A stretch of 64,000 bases of DNA, from positions 1-64,000 of the forward strand of contig JANQFX010000120.1 in the NCBI GenBank assembly GCA_028277725.1. Reading direction: 5' to 3'. This document shows, in pieces, positions 33,312-42,721 of this stretch; the first letter of the stretch is position 1; every line of letters starts with the position of its first letter. The DNA is from Thiohalocapsa sp. (lineage in GTDB: Bacteria; Pseudomonadota; Gammaproteobacteria; Chromatiales; Chromatiaceae). A program made the translations under genes and the position numbers. The notes beneath the pieces are model-generated. The model saw only the letters and a program-made list of their open reading frames with translations, was not told the DNA's origin and did no database searches.

Positions 33312-35105
33312 ATGCAGAACCCCTTAGCGTTCCTCAACAGCATCCAGCTCGGCAAGCCCGGCAAGGTGTTGGTGCTGCATACCGACGGCTATGCGCTGAC
33401 GCTGGCGCTGGTGCAGTTCGGCGCGGGCGGCCCGGTCGTGCGAGCCGTCGGGCGCTCGCGCCAGCTGGAACCGAGCGAAGCGCTGGCGGAGGCCATCGAG
33501 GGGCTGAAGGCGACCGGCGTGCGCCGGCTGCCCAAGACGGCGATCCTGGTCACCGGCCAGGCGCTGACGGCGTTGCTGGCCCTGCCGGTGGACCCGGAGC
33601 ACCCGCGGCCGAAGGACCAAATGCACGAGTTGGTGCGCTGGGAGCTGGAGAGCCTGTTCAGCGAGCAGGGGTTGCGCTGGACCATCGGTGCGCACTTGCA
33701 GGGTCGGGGCTACCTGACGCCCGAGCAGCGCACCGCGGTGGCCGAGCGGCAGGCGGATGCGGACTTGGATGCGGATCTGGTCCTGCCCGGCGACACCAGC
33801 GCCCCGCGCTCCAAGCCTCGCTTCGGCGAGTTGGCCGTCGAGATGGGCTTTGCGACCCGAGAGCAGGTGGAGGAGTGCCTGGCGCTGCGCGAGGTCTTCC
33901 TGCCGGACGACGATCAGTTGGTCTGTGGATGGACCGCGCAGATGCGCCCGCTGGAGGACGAGCTCGAGGACGACGACGAGGGCGCCGCGGGCTTCCCCTG
34001 GTTCGCCCTCGCGGTGCCGGAGGGCCTGTTGCGGACCTGGGTGCGGGCCTGCAAGCGTCGGGAGATCTTCCTGGACGCCGCCTACGGGACCCTCGGCATC
34101 GGCTTCGGCCTGCTGGATCTGCCGTCGGACGTTGGCGATGCGCTCTACCTGGAGGTGCATCGGGAGCAGTTCGTGTCGATGCGGGGACACCCCGGGGCCC
34201 TACGCAGCCTGCGCGTCGCGCCGACGCGCGACGGTGAGTTGGATTTGGAGGATGCGGCGAGTCTGTGCCGGGAGGAACTGAGCCCGGACGTTGCGCGTCT
34301 CTATCTGCGGGCGCCGGTGGCTCAGATGGAGCCGCTGCGGGAGGCCCTGGCGCGCTTACTGGAGCTGGAAGTGCTGCCGGCGGGCGGCGAGGCCGCGCCG
34401 GAGGCGAAGGACGCCGCGTCGGTAACCTCAGAACTGCCGGCCGCAGTGGTGGACGGGATCCTGGCGGCGGCCCGCCACCGGCTCGGGGTGACGGCGCGCG
34501 ACGCGCAGCCGTCGGTTTCCGCGCAGCCGCCCAAGCCGCCGCTGTGGAAGCGCAAGGAGCTGGCGCCCTACGCCGCCGCCGCCGCCGTGGTCTTAGGCGT
34601 GATCGGCTATGACACGAGCCTTCGGATCGAGACCTGGCAGAACCGCGCGGAGCTCGAGGAGCTGGAGGACCGCTACGTCGAGCAATTGGAGATCAAGGAG
34701 ATCGCCAACCAGATCCTGACGGAGACCAACCGGCTCAAGACCCAGGTCGCGGAGCAGGAGCGCGCGGTGGCCACGCTGGCGGATCAGGTGAGCGGCCTGG
34801 AGCGCCTGGCGAATCGGCGCGCGCAGTTGCCCAAGGTGCTGACTCAGATCGCCGCCGCCTGCAACGACGAGATGTACATCCAGAGTATCAAGCTGCCGCC
34901 GAGCGCCGGATCGCTGGTGGAAATGCGCGGCTGGGCACTCACCAACACCGGCGCGCAGCTGTTCGTGACCACGCTCAACAACACCATCGACGATCTGAAG
35001 GGTACAGTGCGCAATTCGCGCATCGTCTCCGCGCCCGGTCCGCGCAACCTCCCAGGCTACCAGATCGAGGTCTGGCTGTCCTTCAGCGAGGGATTCGGCG
35101 CATGA
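33312..35105 (+). CDS. PilM-PilN fusion (GspL-like platform protein)
   Basis: A 597-residue inner-membrane protein. Residues 1-380 form a cytoplasmic actin-like PilM/GspL-type domain (LVLHTDGYALTLALVQFG at the start, AILVTGQALTALLALP at about 76-91), interrupted by an acidic insertion (LEDELEDDDEGAAG). A single membrane helix APYAAAAAVVLGVIGY is at about 417-432. A coiled coil (437-505) and a PilN-like periplasmic domain with MYIQSIKLPPSAGSLVEMRG follow. In most type IV pilus systems PilM and PilN are separate; here they are joined as in GspL or MshI-like proteins. The stop overlaps the next ATG. Confidence 0.82.
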   Translation: MQNPLAFLNSIQLGKPGKVLVLHTDGYALTLALVQFGAGGPVVRAVGRSRQLEPSEALAEAIEGLKATGVRRLPKTAILVTGQALTALLALPVDPEHPRPKDQMHELVRWELESLFSEQGLRWTIGAHLQGRGYLTPEQRTAVAERQADADLDADLVLPGDTSAPRSKPRFGELAVEMGFATREQVEECLALREVFLPDDDQLVCGWTAQMRPLEDELEDDDEGAAGFPWFALAVPEGLLRTWVRACKRREIFLDAAYGTLGIGFGLLDLPSDVGDALYLEVHREQFVSMRGHPGALRSLRVAPTRDGELDLEDAASLCREELSPDVARLYLRAPVAQMEPLREALARLLELEVLPAGGEAAPEAKDAASVTSELPAAVVDGILAAARHRLGVTARDAQPSVSAQPPKPPLWKRKELAPYAAAAAVVLGVIGYDTSLRIETWQNRAELEELEDRYVEQLEIKEIANQILTETNRLKTQVAEQERAVATLADQVSGLERLANRRAQLPKVLTQIAAACNDEMYIQSIKLPPSAGSLVEMRGWALTNTGAQLFVTTLNNTIDDLKGTVRNSRIVSAPGPRNLPGYQIEVWLSFSEGFGA

Positions 35106-35701
35106 AGAGGACCATGCGGGCCTGGACCGCGCTGCCGCGCAAGGACCAGATGCGCTGGCTGTTGGTAGGTGCCGCTGCCGTCGTCGGGCTTTACGGCCTG
35201 ACCATCTATCCGTTTACGGCCAAGTCTCACACGCGGGCCGAGGCGATGCTGGCGCGGCGTATCGACCGCCTGGAGAAGCGCGCCAGCGTGCCCGAGGTGG
35301 ACGCCGCGGTGACCTCGATGCTGCAGAACAAGGCCGCGAAACTGGAGAAGCAGAAGGCCGACCTGGAGGCCCGGTTGGCCGCGGTCGGCGGCAACTTCGT
35401 GGAGCGCGGCGACGTCGAGGCGCGCCAACTCCTGCTGTTGGAGTTGAACAGCCTGGCCGATGCCACCGGCATCCGGCTGGACAAGCAGGGGGATGAGGTG
35501 GACAAACGCGGCGTGCGCAATCTCGTGGACGCGGAATCCGGGCGGCCGTACATGCGCGTGCTCGGCTCCGGCACCTACTGGGACCTGATGGACTTCCTCC
35601 GCGGGCTGGCGAACCTCGACTACGCCACCGCGCCGCTGGGGCTGGAACTGGACTTGACCGGCGGAGAGCGGCTCAACATCAAGATCGATATGACCTTGTG
35701 A
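35102..35701 (+). CDS. PilO/GspM-like alignment protein
   Basis: A 199-residue inner-membrane protein. The cytoplasmic stretch is 20 residues, a helix at about 20-40 (LLVGAAAVVGLYGLTIYPF) is followed by a coiled coil (KLEKQKADLEARLAAV) and a ferredoxin-like periplasmic domain with GTYWDLMDFLRGLANLDY near 155-172, as in PilO/GspM. It would pair with the PilN part of the preceding protein to align the platform with the secretin. Overlaps its neighbours by four bases at both ends, so the unit is tightly coupled. Confidence 0.78.
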   Translation: MKRTMRAWTALPRKDQMRWLLVGAAAVVGLYGLTIYPFTAKSHTRAEAMLARRIDRLEKRASVPEVDAAVTSMLQNKAAKLEKQKADLEARLAAVGGNFVERGDVEARQLLLLELNSLADATGIRLDKQGDEVDKRGVRNLVDAESGRPYMRVLGSGTYWDLMDFLRGLANLDYATAPLGLELDLTGGERLNIKIDMTL

Positions 35702-36918
35702 GCGCGCCCGATGAGTACGACCCGATGAGTATTCCCGTGCCCGGCCAAGCCCTGGTTCCCGCCACGCCGGACCTCGACGACCTGCTCGCCGCCGCGGTGG
35801 CCCAGGGTGCATCCGACCTGCACCTGACCGTCGGCAGCCCGCCCGTGTTGCGCGTGCTCGGCGAGCTGGCGCCGGCCGGGTCCGGTGCGACGGTCATCGA
35901 TGCGGGCTGGATGGAGGGCGTTGCGGCGTCCATTACCAGCGAGCGCCAACAGGAAGAGCTGGCGCGGACCGGCCATCTGGACATGGGCTACAGCACGCCG
36001 GACGGCGAGCGCTTCCGGCTCAATCTCTACCACGAGCTTGGTCGCCTGGCCCTGGCCGCCCGTCACCTGGACCAGCGGCTGCTGTCCTTCGAGGGGCTGG
36101 GGTTGCCCGAGCAGGTGGCGCAGCTGGCCAAGCTGCAGGCCGGCCTGGTGCTGGTGACCGGTGCCACCGGCAGCGGCAAGTCGACCACGCTGGCTACCAT
36201 TCTGGACGTGATCAACCAGACCCGCGCCGCGCATATCCTGACCGTCGAGGACCCGGTGGAGTTCGTGCATCGGCCGCAGCGCTGCGTGGTACATCATCGG
36301 GAGCTCGGCACCGACGTGGTGAGCTTTGCGGCGGCGGTGCAGGCGTCGCTGCGCGAGGACCCGGACGTGATCATGATCGGTGAGATGCGCGATCTGGACA
36401 CCATGCGCGCCGCCATCACCGCGGCGGAGACCGGCCATCTGGTGTTCTCCACGCTGCACACCGCCGAGGCGGTGGGCTGTGTGGAACGGCTGGTGGGCAG
36501 CTTCCCGGGCGGCGAGCAGGACGTTGCCAGGCACCGAATCGGCATGGCGCTGAAGGCGGTGGTCGCGCAACGGCTGGTGCGCCGCGCGGACTCGGGCGGG
36601 CGGGTGGCGGTGGTGGAACTGCTGCTGGTCAACTCGGCCGCGGCCAATCTCATCGAGCAGGGTAAGACGCGACAGCTGTTCTCGCTGATGGAGAGCAGCG
36701 TCGGCGAGGGCATGTGCACCCTGGATCAGTCCCTGGCGGTATTGGTGCAGAACGGCGTGCTGTCGCGCGTCGATGCCATGTCGCATTGCAAGGATCTGCG
36801 CACGCTGGAACGGCTGCTCGATCGCGCCGCGCGCCTGCGCGAGGAGGCGGAATCAGCGGCGCTGAAACAGCAGAATGGCCGGCGTAGCGTGCTGGGTCGG
36901 GTGCGGAGGCCATCCTAG
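35698..36918 (+). CDS. PilT-type twitching/retraction ATPase
   Basis: A 406-residue hexameric ATPase of the PilT/PilU group. ASDLHLTVGSPPVLRVLGEL is at about 41-60, Walker A TGATGSGKSTTLA at 155-167, Asp box LTVEDPVEF at 181-189, Walker B DVIMIGEMRD at 222-231 and the His box TGHLVFSTLHT at 243-253. No zinc-binding Cys are present. PilT disassembles pili, so its presence means this machine may extend and retract, unlike ordinary type II secretion. The GTG overlaps the PilO stop; an ATG at 35725 is an alternative start. Confidence 0.92.
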   Translation: MSAPDEYDPMSIPVPGQALVPATPDLDDLLAAAVAQGASDLHLTVGSPPVLRVLGELAPAGSGATVIDAGWMEGVAASITSERQQEELARTGHLDMGYSTPDGERFRLNLYHELGRLALAARHLDQRLLSFEGLGLPEQVAQLAKLQAGLVLVTGATGSGKSTTLATILDVINQTRAAHILTVEDPVEFVHRPQRCVVHHRELGTDVVSFAAAVQASLREDPDVIMIGEMRDLDTMRAAITAAETGHLVFSTLHTAEAVGCVERLVGSFPGGEQDVARHRIGMALKAVVAQRLVRRADSGGRVAVVELLLVNSAAANLIEQGKTRQLFSLMESSVGEGMCTLDQSLAVLVQNGVLSRVDAMSHCKDLRTLERLLDRAARLREEAESAALKQQNGRRSVLGRVRRPS

Positions 36919-38555
36919 TGCCTGTGACCGAAAAGGCCCTGATCGAGGCTGGCATTGCGGCAGGGCTTTTGGGCTCCGAGCAGATCGGCACGCTGCGGCT
37001 GCAGGCACGGCGCGAGCGAATCCGATTGGTGGAGGCGGTCACCCGCGCCGGGCGCTTCCCGGAGGCGGCTCTTTACCAGGCGCTGGCGCAGCAGCGCAAC
37101 ATGCCGTTCCTGCTGGCGAAAGACCTAGTGCCCGTGCCAGAGCTGCTGGCGAAGCTGCCGGCTACGGTGCTGCAGCGCCGACCGATGCTACCGGTACAGC
37201 GCGATGGACAGCACCTGCTGGCGCTGGCCGACCCGGACGACCAGGTCAGCACCGAGATCGCGGAGCGCAGCACGGGGGTGCGCATGCGTGCCGCGTTGAC
37301 GGCACCGGAGAGCCTACGCGCGGCCCTGCGGCGCCATCAGGGGCAGGCCGCGCCGGCGGTGAGCGCGCTGGTGGACGGCGAGGTGGATGCCACCGGATTG
37401 TTCGACGACATCATGAAGGACGCCTATCTGCGCCGGGCGACGGACCTGCACTTCGAACCGGAGCAGTACAACGTGCGCGTGCGCGAGCGTGTGGACGGCG
37501 TGCTGTTGGAGTATGGGCGGCCGCTGACGCTGCCGGAGGGCGAGGCGGTCGTCACTCGCATCAAGGTCCTGGCGAGCCTGGATATCGCCGAGCAGCGGAT
37601 GCCGCAGGACGGGTCCATGAGCTATCGGGTCGCGCAGTGGGATACGCCGCCGATGGACGTGCGCGTGGCCACGGCGCCGACCCGCTGGGGCGAGCGCGTC
37701 ACCATGCGACTGCTGGGTCAGGGGACCACGGGCCTGGGACTCGAGGAGCTCGGCATGCCGCCGACGATCCTCAAACCCTTCCGCGATGCAATCAGTCGCC
37801 CCTACGGCATCATCCTGGTTACCGGCCCCACCGGTAGCGGTAAATCGACCACGCTCTATGCCGCGCTGCGGGAGCTGGACTGCAACGAGATGAACATCCT
37901 CACGGTGGAGGACCCCATCGAGCAGGTGGTACCCGGCATCTCGCAGGTGCAGGTCAGCACCAAGGTCAGCTTCGCTTCCGCGTTGCGCTCCTTTCTGCGT
38001 CATGATCCGGACGTCATCCTGGTGGGCGAGGTGCGCGATCTGGAGACCGCCGAGACCGCAATGAAGGCGGCCATGACGGGCCACTTGGTGTTGGCGACCC
38101 TGCATACCAACGACGCCATCGGTGCCGTCACCCGCCTGGCAGATATCGGTGTGCCGCACTATCTCATCGGCGCCACCCTGGTGGGTGTGATGGCGCAGCG
38201 GTTGGTGCGCCGCCTGTGCCCGCAGTGTCGCGAACCCTATACGCCGGATGCCGCCGAGCGCGAGCGGCTAGCCGGTGCCCTCGGTGCGATGCCCGAATCG
38301 CCGACCCTGTATCGCCCGGTGGGCTGTCCGGCCTGCGTGGGTACGGGCTACGCGGGCCGTACCGGTCTCTACGAGGGCCTATGGGTCAACCGTGCCTATG
38401 GTGAGCTGATCGCCTCCGGCGCGCGCGAGGATGCCCTGCGCGAGTCGGCACGGGAGAACTACTACACGCTCTGGGAGGATGGCCGCGCCAAGGTGTTCGA
38501 GGGCCTGGTGCCCCTGACCGAAGTGGTGCGGCAAGTCCCCTCGGACGCACGCTGA
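36918..38555 (+). CDS. PilB/GspE/MshE-type assembly ATPase
   Basis: A 545-residue extension ATPase. Residues 1-130 (ALYQALAQQRNMPFL, LLALADPDD) form an MshEN/T2SSE_N-type domain, which in MshE binds cyclic di-GMP; the exact binding motifs were not verified. ATDLHFEPEQYNVRVRERVDG follows at about 174-194, Walker A TGPTGSGKSTTLYA at 302-315, Asp box LTVEDPIEQ, Walker B DVILVGEVRD and a zinc site formed by CPQC (about 434-437) and CPAC (about 470-473). It is complete, in contrast to the deleted ATPase at 25514. The GTG overlaps the PilT stop. Confidence 0.92.
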   Translation: MPVTEKALIEAGIAAGLLGSEQIGTLRLQARRERIRLVEAVTRAGRFPEAALYQALAQQRNMPFLLAKDLVPVPELLAKLPATVLQRRPMLPVQRDGQHLLALADPDDQVSTEIAERSTGVRMRAALTAPESLRAALRRHQGQAAPAVSALVDGEVDATGLFDDIMKDAYLRRATDLHFEPEQYNVRVRERVDGVLLEYGRPLTLPEGEAVVTRIKVLASLDIAEQRMPQDGSMSYRVAQWDTPPMDVRVATAPTRWGERVTMRLLGQGTTGLGLEELGMPPTILKPFRDAISRPYGIILVTGPTGSGKSTTLYAALRELDCNEMNILTVEDPIEQVVPGISQVQVSTKVSFASALRSFLRHDPDVILVGEVRDLETAETAMKAAMTGHLVLATLHTNDAIGAVTRLADIGVPHYLIGATLVGVMAQRLVRRLCPQCREPYTPDAAERERLAGALGAMPESPTLYRPVGCPACVGTGYAGRTGLYEGLWVNRAYGELIASGAREDALRESARENYYTLWEDGRAKVFEGLVPLTEVVRQVPSDAR

Positions 38556-38556
38556 T

Positions 38557-39774
38557 ATGGCCGTCTACGAATACCTGGCGCTGGATGCGAGCGGCGCCGA
38601 GCGGGTCGGACAGATCGAGGCGCCGGACGAGCGCGCGGCGGCGGTGCAGCTGCGTGAGGCGAAGATCTTCGTGCTCTCCATCCGCGACCCCAGCGCGGCG
38701 GGGGCAGATGACACCGGTGTGAGCCGGTTCAATCCGCGGCGCTATCTGAGCACCAGCCAGGGGGAACTGGTGTTTCTTTTCCGGCAGCTGGCGCTGATGC
38801 TGCGCGCCGGGCACACGGTGGTGCAGGCGCTGGAGGCGAACCGCGAGATGGCGGTGAAGTTCCAGCTGCGGCGGGCACTGGGGCGCATGCGCGACTCGAT
38901 CGAGGATGGCGGCAGCCTGTCGCGGGCGCTGGCGGCAGAGAAGCAGGTGTTCCCGCCCATGGTAGCCAAGCTCATCGAGGCCGGTGAGAGCAGCGGCGAG
39001 ATCGACAGCATCTTCGAGCGCCTGGCGGACGACATCGACCGGCGGCTGGATATCAAGCGGCAGCTGCTGACGGCCATGACCTACCCGACCCTAGTGTTCC
39101 TAGTGGCCATCGGCGTGACCGTGGCCCTAGTCGGCTGGGTGATTCCGCGTTTTGCGAAGTTCCTGACCGCACGCGGCACGGAGCTGCCGCCGATCACGCA
39201 GTTTCTGCTGGATATCGCGGCCTGGTTCCAGGACTGGGGGGCGATGACCGGCGGCATCGTGGCGCTTGCGATCTTCGCCACGCTGGTCGCCTATACCACC
39301 ACCGCCGGCAAGCGCGTCATCGATACGCTGTTGCTGCGGGTGCCCATTATCGGCGCGACCCTTCGCGCGTCGTCGCTGGGCCAGGCGGCGTCGATGCTGT
39401 CGATGCAGCTGCGCAGCGGCATCACGCTGCTGCAGAGCCTGACCATCACGGCCGGGGTGGTCGGAAATCAGGCCTACGCGGACGCCTTCCATCGGGCCGG
39501 TGAGCGCATCCTGGGCGGCGAGCCCCTGTCCAGCGCGCTGCGGCTGCCGGTGATCCCGCCGCTGATGCGGCATCTTGCGGCCATCGGCGAGCGCAGCGGT
39601 GAGCTGGAGACGGTGATGCAGTCCTTGGGGGACTACTATCGGAAGGACCTGCAGGCGCGGGTCAAGATCATGGCGGCTTGGGTCGAGCCGGCGATGATCC
39701 TCGTGGTCGGCGGCATGGTCGGGACCGTGTATCTGGCCTTCTTTACGGCGGCACTGAAGGTATCGACAAGGTAA
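38557..39774 (+). CDS. PilC/GspF inner-membrane platform protein
   Basis: A 405-residue polytopic protein. Two T2SSF domains are separated by membrane segments at about 170-198 and 227-250; a third lies at 372-398. FLFRQLALMLRAGHTVVQAL and VAKLIEAGESSGEIDSIFERL in the first domain, and LSMQLRSGITLLQSL with IGERSGELETVMQSL in the second, are classic motifs. It anchors the ATPases and moves pilins into the fibre. The start is one base after the ATPase stop, and the stop overlaps the next ATG. Confidence 0.92.
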   Translation: MAVYEYLALDASGAERVGQIEAPDERAAAVQLREAKIFVLSIRDPSAAGADDTGVSRFNPRRYLSTSQGELVFLFRQLALMLRAGHTVVQALEANREMAVKFQLRRALGRMRDSIEDGGSLSRALAAEKQVFPPMVAKLIEAGESSGEIDSIFERLADDIDRRLDIKRQLLTAMTYPTLVFLVAIGVTVALVGWVIPRFAKFLTARGTELPPITQFLLDIAAWFQDWGAMTGGIVALAIFATLVAYTTTAGKRVIDTLLLRVPIIGATLRASSLGQAASMLSMQLRSGITLLQSLTITAGVVGNQAYADAFHRAGERILGGEPLSSALRLPVIPPLMRHLAAIGERSGELETVMQSLGDYYRKDLQARVKIMAAWVEPAMILVVGGMVGTVYLAFFTAALKVSTR

Positions 39775-40349
39775 TGCGACCCGTGCAGATGTGTCTTGGC
39801 GGGCTCGGGCGCCTGTGGCGGTGGTCGGCCCTGATACCCTCACCGCTTGTGTTGTTGATGCGCGCTTTGGCGATGCTCGCGTTGCTGGTGCCGGTGCTCG
39901 CCGCCCGTGGGCAGACCTTGCCGCTGCCGCAGCCTGAACCGCTGGCGCAGCCGACGACGCAGCCGCAGCCAGCGCAGCCGCAGCCGCCGACGCAGCCACC
40001 GGCGCCTGCGGGGAACCGCCCGGGCTATATCGGCAACGAGCGCAATCCCTTTGCCCTGACACCGCTGATTCTGGAACGCGGGAGGCAGGGGCAGGCCGTG
40101 ACCGGGTTTCAGCCTGCAGAATCCGTCAGGGTGCCGAACCTGAGGCTACGCGGCATCGTCGTCGGTCGCGACGGGCGCAAGGCGGCACTGCTCGAGGTGC
40201 AGGGCATGGGCACCTTCGTGGTGCGCGAGGGCGATCGCATCGGGCTGCGTCCCGCACATGCCAATGCGGCTATTCGGGTGATCCGCATCGATCGCATGCA
40301 GGTGGAGGTGGAGGCGGGGGCGATGCGGCAGGTGATCCTCGTCAGATGA
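39774..40349 (+). CDS. PilP/GspC-like secretin connector
   Basis: A 191-residue protein. A hydrophobic segment at about 24-45 (PLVLLMRALAMLALLVPVLA) is followed by a Pro/Gln-rich linker (about 49-82) and a small beta domain: VPNLRLRGIVVGRDGRKAAL, VQGMGTFVVREGDRIG. This is the homology region of PilP/GspC that contacts the secretin N-terminal domains. The segment before the linker may be a signal peptide or an anchor; no lipobox is present. It lies between gspF and the secretin gene, as expected. Confidence 0.75.
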   Translation: MRPVQMCLGGLGRLWRWSALIPSPLVLLMRALAMLALLVPVLAARGQTLPLPQPEPLAQPTTQPQPAQPQPPTQPPAPAGNRPGYIGNERNPFALTPLILERGRQGQAVTGFQPAESVRVPNLRLRGIVVGRDGRKAALLEVQGMGTFVVREGDRIGLRPAHANAAIRVIRIDRMQVEVEAGAMRQVILVR

Positions 40350-40411
40350 GCACCTGTCCGTCTTTTTCGTTTTTTTGAACAGTGCCTTATCAGGCTAACC
40401 CTATTCCTATC

Positions 40412-42664
40412 ATGTTCTTGGATTCCTCACCTATGCACGGCAAAGACCTGTCGACGCCCACCCGTGCGCGGGGGAGGGCAACGTATCGAACCGAGCGCGC
40501 ACCGAGCCCGAGAGCCCTACTGTGGGTGCTCCTTTGCTCGATTCTGTGCGGCGCCGCGAGCCCTGCATTCGCCCAAGGCGGCAACAACTCGGTCCTGCGG
40601 GAGATCGAGTTCAAGGACGCGACTGTGCAGGACGCCATCCGGATCATCTCAGACCTCTCGGGCACCAACATCGTCGCCACGCCGGCCGCGGGCGGGCGGC
40701 GCTTCACGCTTTTTCTGCGCGCGCTCACCGTCAGCGAGGCCATCGACAGTATCTCCCGGGTCGCCGGGCTCTGGCATCGGCGCAACGACGAAACCGGTGT
40801 CACCGTTGTGATGACGACGGAGGAGTATTTCCGCGACATTGTCGTCTACCGCGAGGAAAGGACGGAGTACTTTACGCTGCGCTATCAGAATGTCGTCCAG
40901 GTGGCGCGCACCATCGAGTCTATGTACGGCACCGATCGGGTCAACATCGATCTGCGCGACGAGGGCGATGACCTCCGTCTTCCGGATGCGACCCTTGGCG
41001 AGGGGCGCACGGGCGGCGGCAGTTTCCGCGGCAGCCGTAATCGGTCTTTGTCGGACCGCGGGAGCGACAGAAACACCCGGACCGATGTCGACCGCCTGAC
41101 GCCCGCACAGATCGAGCTTCTGGAGCAGACGGTGGAGCGGCGGCCCGGCGAAGACCCCTTGCTGCTGTCGGAGAGCACGCTGGCGGCGGTGCGTAAGCAG
41201 AACAACCAACTCACGATCTTCGTCGCGGTGAACCGTGAGCACAACCAGCTCTTCGTGCGCACCGCCGATGAAAAGGCCATGGAAGAAATCCGCCAATTGG
41301 TCGCCCAGTCGGACCGACCGACGCCCCAGGTGCTATTGGAGACCAAGATCCTGTCGGTGCAGATCGACGACGAGTATCAGTACGCCTTCGATTTCACCTT
41401 CAACAGCGAGCAGCGGATACTGGGCCCCAACGACGGCCAGCCGGCGAACCCGCTGAATCCCAACGCGCTGCTCGGCTCCGAGGGTACGCTGGGCATCGTC
41501 AATGCCAACCTCGCCGGCAGCAGCACCTTCGTCTTCCAGGCGATGAACGACAAGGTGCGCGCGCGCTTGCAGGTGCTCGAGCGCGAGGGCCGCATCGATG
41601 TGCTCGCAACGCCGATGCTGCTCGCCGCCAATAATCGGCCGGCCAAGATCTTCATCGGCGAGGAGACGGTGTTGACCACCGGGTTCAGCGGCTCGGAGTC
41701 CACGGTGGCCGGCACCGGCAACACCGTGGTGACACAGCCGATTCCGACCACCGAGACGGTGGAGGTTGGCAATACGCTGACCATCCTCCCGAGCATCAAC
41801 GCGGATCGATCCGTGGTGATGCGCCTCTTGCAAGAGGTCTCGCAGGTACAGCGCGACGGAGCGAGGATACCGGTCATCGCGGGCGGTGAGGTGCAGGAGG
41901 TGCCGATCGACACCGTGGACCGATCCACCATGGAGGGCACCGCCATGGCCAAGGATGGGCTGACCGTGATGGTGGGCGGCATGATCACGGAGACCAATGC
42001 CAAGGGCGAGCGCAAGGTACCGGTGCTGGGCGACGTTCCCGGGCTCGGCGCCCTGTTCAAGGAGAAGAACCAGCTCAAGGAGCGCGAGCAGCTGGTGTTG
42101 CTGATCACGCCGCACGTCTTCAGCACGCCGGAGGAGGCGGAGGCGGTGTCGCGCAACCGCATCGGCGACCTGACCCAGGCACCGAACCAGATTGATGTCT
42201 ATCTGGATCAACTGGAGCGCACGCGCTCCGCAACACCGCGGGGGCGGGCGGCCAATGCACGGGTACGGGCAGCGGCGCCGGCGCCTGTGCCGCCGCGCAG
42301 CGCGCTGGAGGAGAACTACGTCCAGCTGACGCGCTTCGCCGCCGAGCGCATGCGCAAGCCGCGCTTGGCCCAGGTGGAGAACGCGCGCATCCAAAACGTC
42401 GGCCTGCCCAACAACCGGCCGTTCTTCCTGGTCTCGGAATCCGCCATCGAGACCCGCCCGAAGCGCAGTTGGCGCCAAGGTGGCCTCTACGTCACCGCAG
42501 TGGAGGCCCGCAATCGCTCCACCACGCCGCTGACGCTGGACGAGCGTCGCTTCGCCGGTCGCTGGCTGGCGGCCTCGGTGCAATTTCCGACCTTGCCGCC
42601 GAAGAGCAAGACCTTTGTCTATCTCGTCTCGGACGAGCCGTTCCAACAGGCGGCAGTGCCCTAA
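40412..42664 (+). CDS. secretin (PilQ/GspD/MshL) with C-terminal extension
   Basis: About 750 residues (743 if the ATG at 40433 is used). A signal peptide ends SPAFAQ-GG. The STN/N domains begin REIEFKDATVQDAIRIISDL, then YFTLRYQNVVQVARTIESMYG. The secretin domain shows VLLETKILSVQIDDEYQYAFD, VLATPMLLAANNRPAKIFIGEE and the final AKGERKVPVLGDVPGLGALF with LVLLITPHV. After this about 190 residues follow; the last 60 (GGLYVTAVEARNRSTTPLTL, RWLAASVQFPTL, VYLVSDEPF) resemble TraK/DUF3438-type proteins of conjugation systems, an inference from memory of the motif. It forms the outer-membrane pore of the system. Confidence 0.9.
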   Translation: MFLDSSPMHGKDLSTPTRARGRATYRTERAPSPRALLWVLLCSILCGAASPAFAQGGNNSVLREIEFKDATVQDAIRIISDLSGTNIVATPAAGGRRFTLFLRALTVSEAIDSISRVAGLWHRRNDETGVTVVMTTEEYFRDIVVYREERTEYFTLRYQNVVQVARTIESMYGTDRVNIDLRDEGDDLRLPDATLGEGRTGGGSFRGSRNRSLSDRGSDRNTRTDVDRLTPAQIELLEQTVERRPGEDPLLLSESTLAAVRKQNNQLTIFVAVNREHNQLFVRTADEKAMEEIRQLVAQSDRPTPQVLLETKILSVQIDDEYQYAFDFTFNSEQRILGPNDGQPANPLNPNALLGSEGTLGIVNANLAGSSTFVFQAMNDKVRARLQVLEREGRIDVLATPMLLAANNRPAKIFIGEETVLTTGFSGSESTVAGTGNTVVTQPIPTTETVEVGNTLTILPSINADRSVVMRLLQEVSQVQRDGARIPVIAGGEVQEVPIDTVDRSTMEGTAMAKDGLTVMVGGMITETNAKGERKVPVLGDVPGLGALFKEKNQLKEREQLVLLITPHVFSTPEEAEAVSRNRIGDLTQAPNQIDVYLDQLERTRSATPRGRAANARVRAAAPAPVPPRSALEENYVQLTRFAAERMRKPRLAQVENARIQNVGLPNNRPFFLVSESAIETRPKRSWRQGGLYVTAVEARNRSTTPLTLDERRFAGRWLAASVQFPTLPPKSKTFVYLVSDEPFQQAAVP

Positions 42665-42721
42665 CGAGCTTTGGCGCCGGGTGACGATTCCTTGAGATAT
42701 TGATTGGGAGATCGAAGCGCG

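Noticed and set aside
35620-36786. 388-codon minus-strand open frame opposite the PilT gene
   Set aside because: Antisense shadow: His/Gln/Arg-rich translation typical of reversed GC-rich coding sequence, while the plus strand has all PilT motifs.
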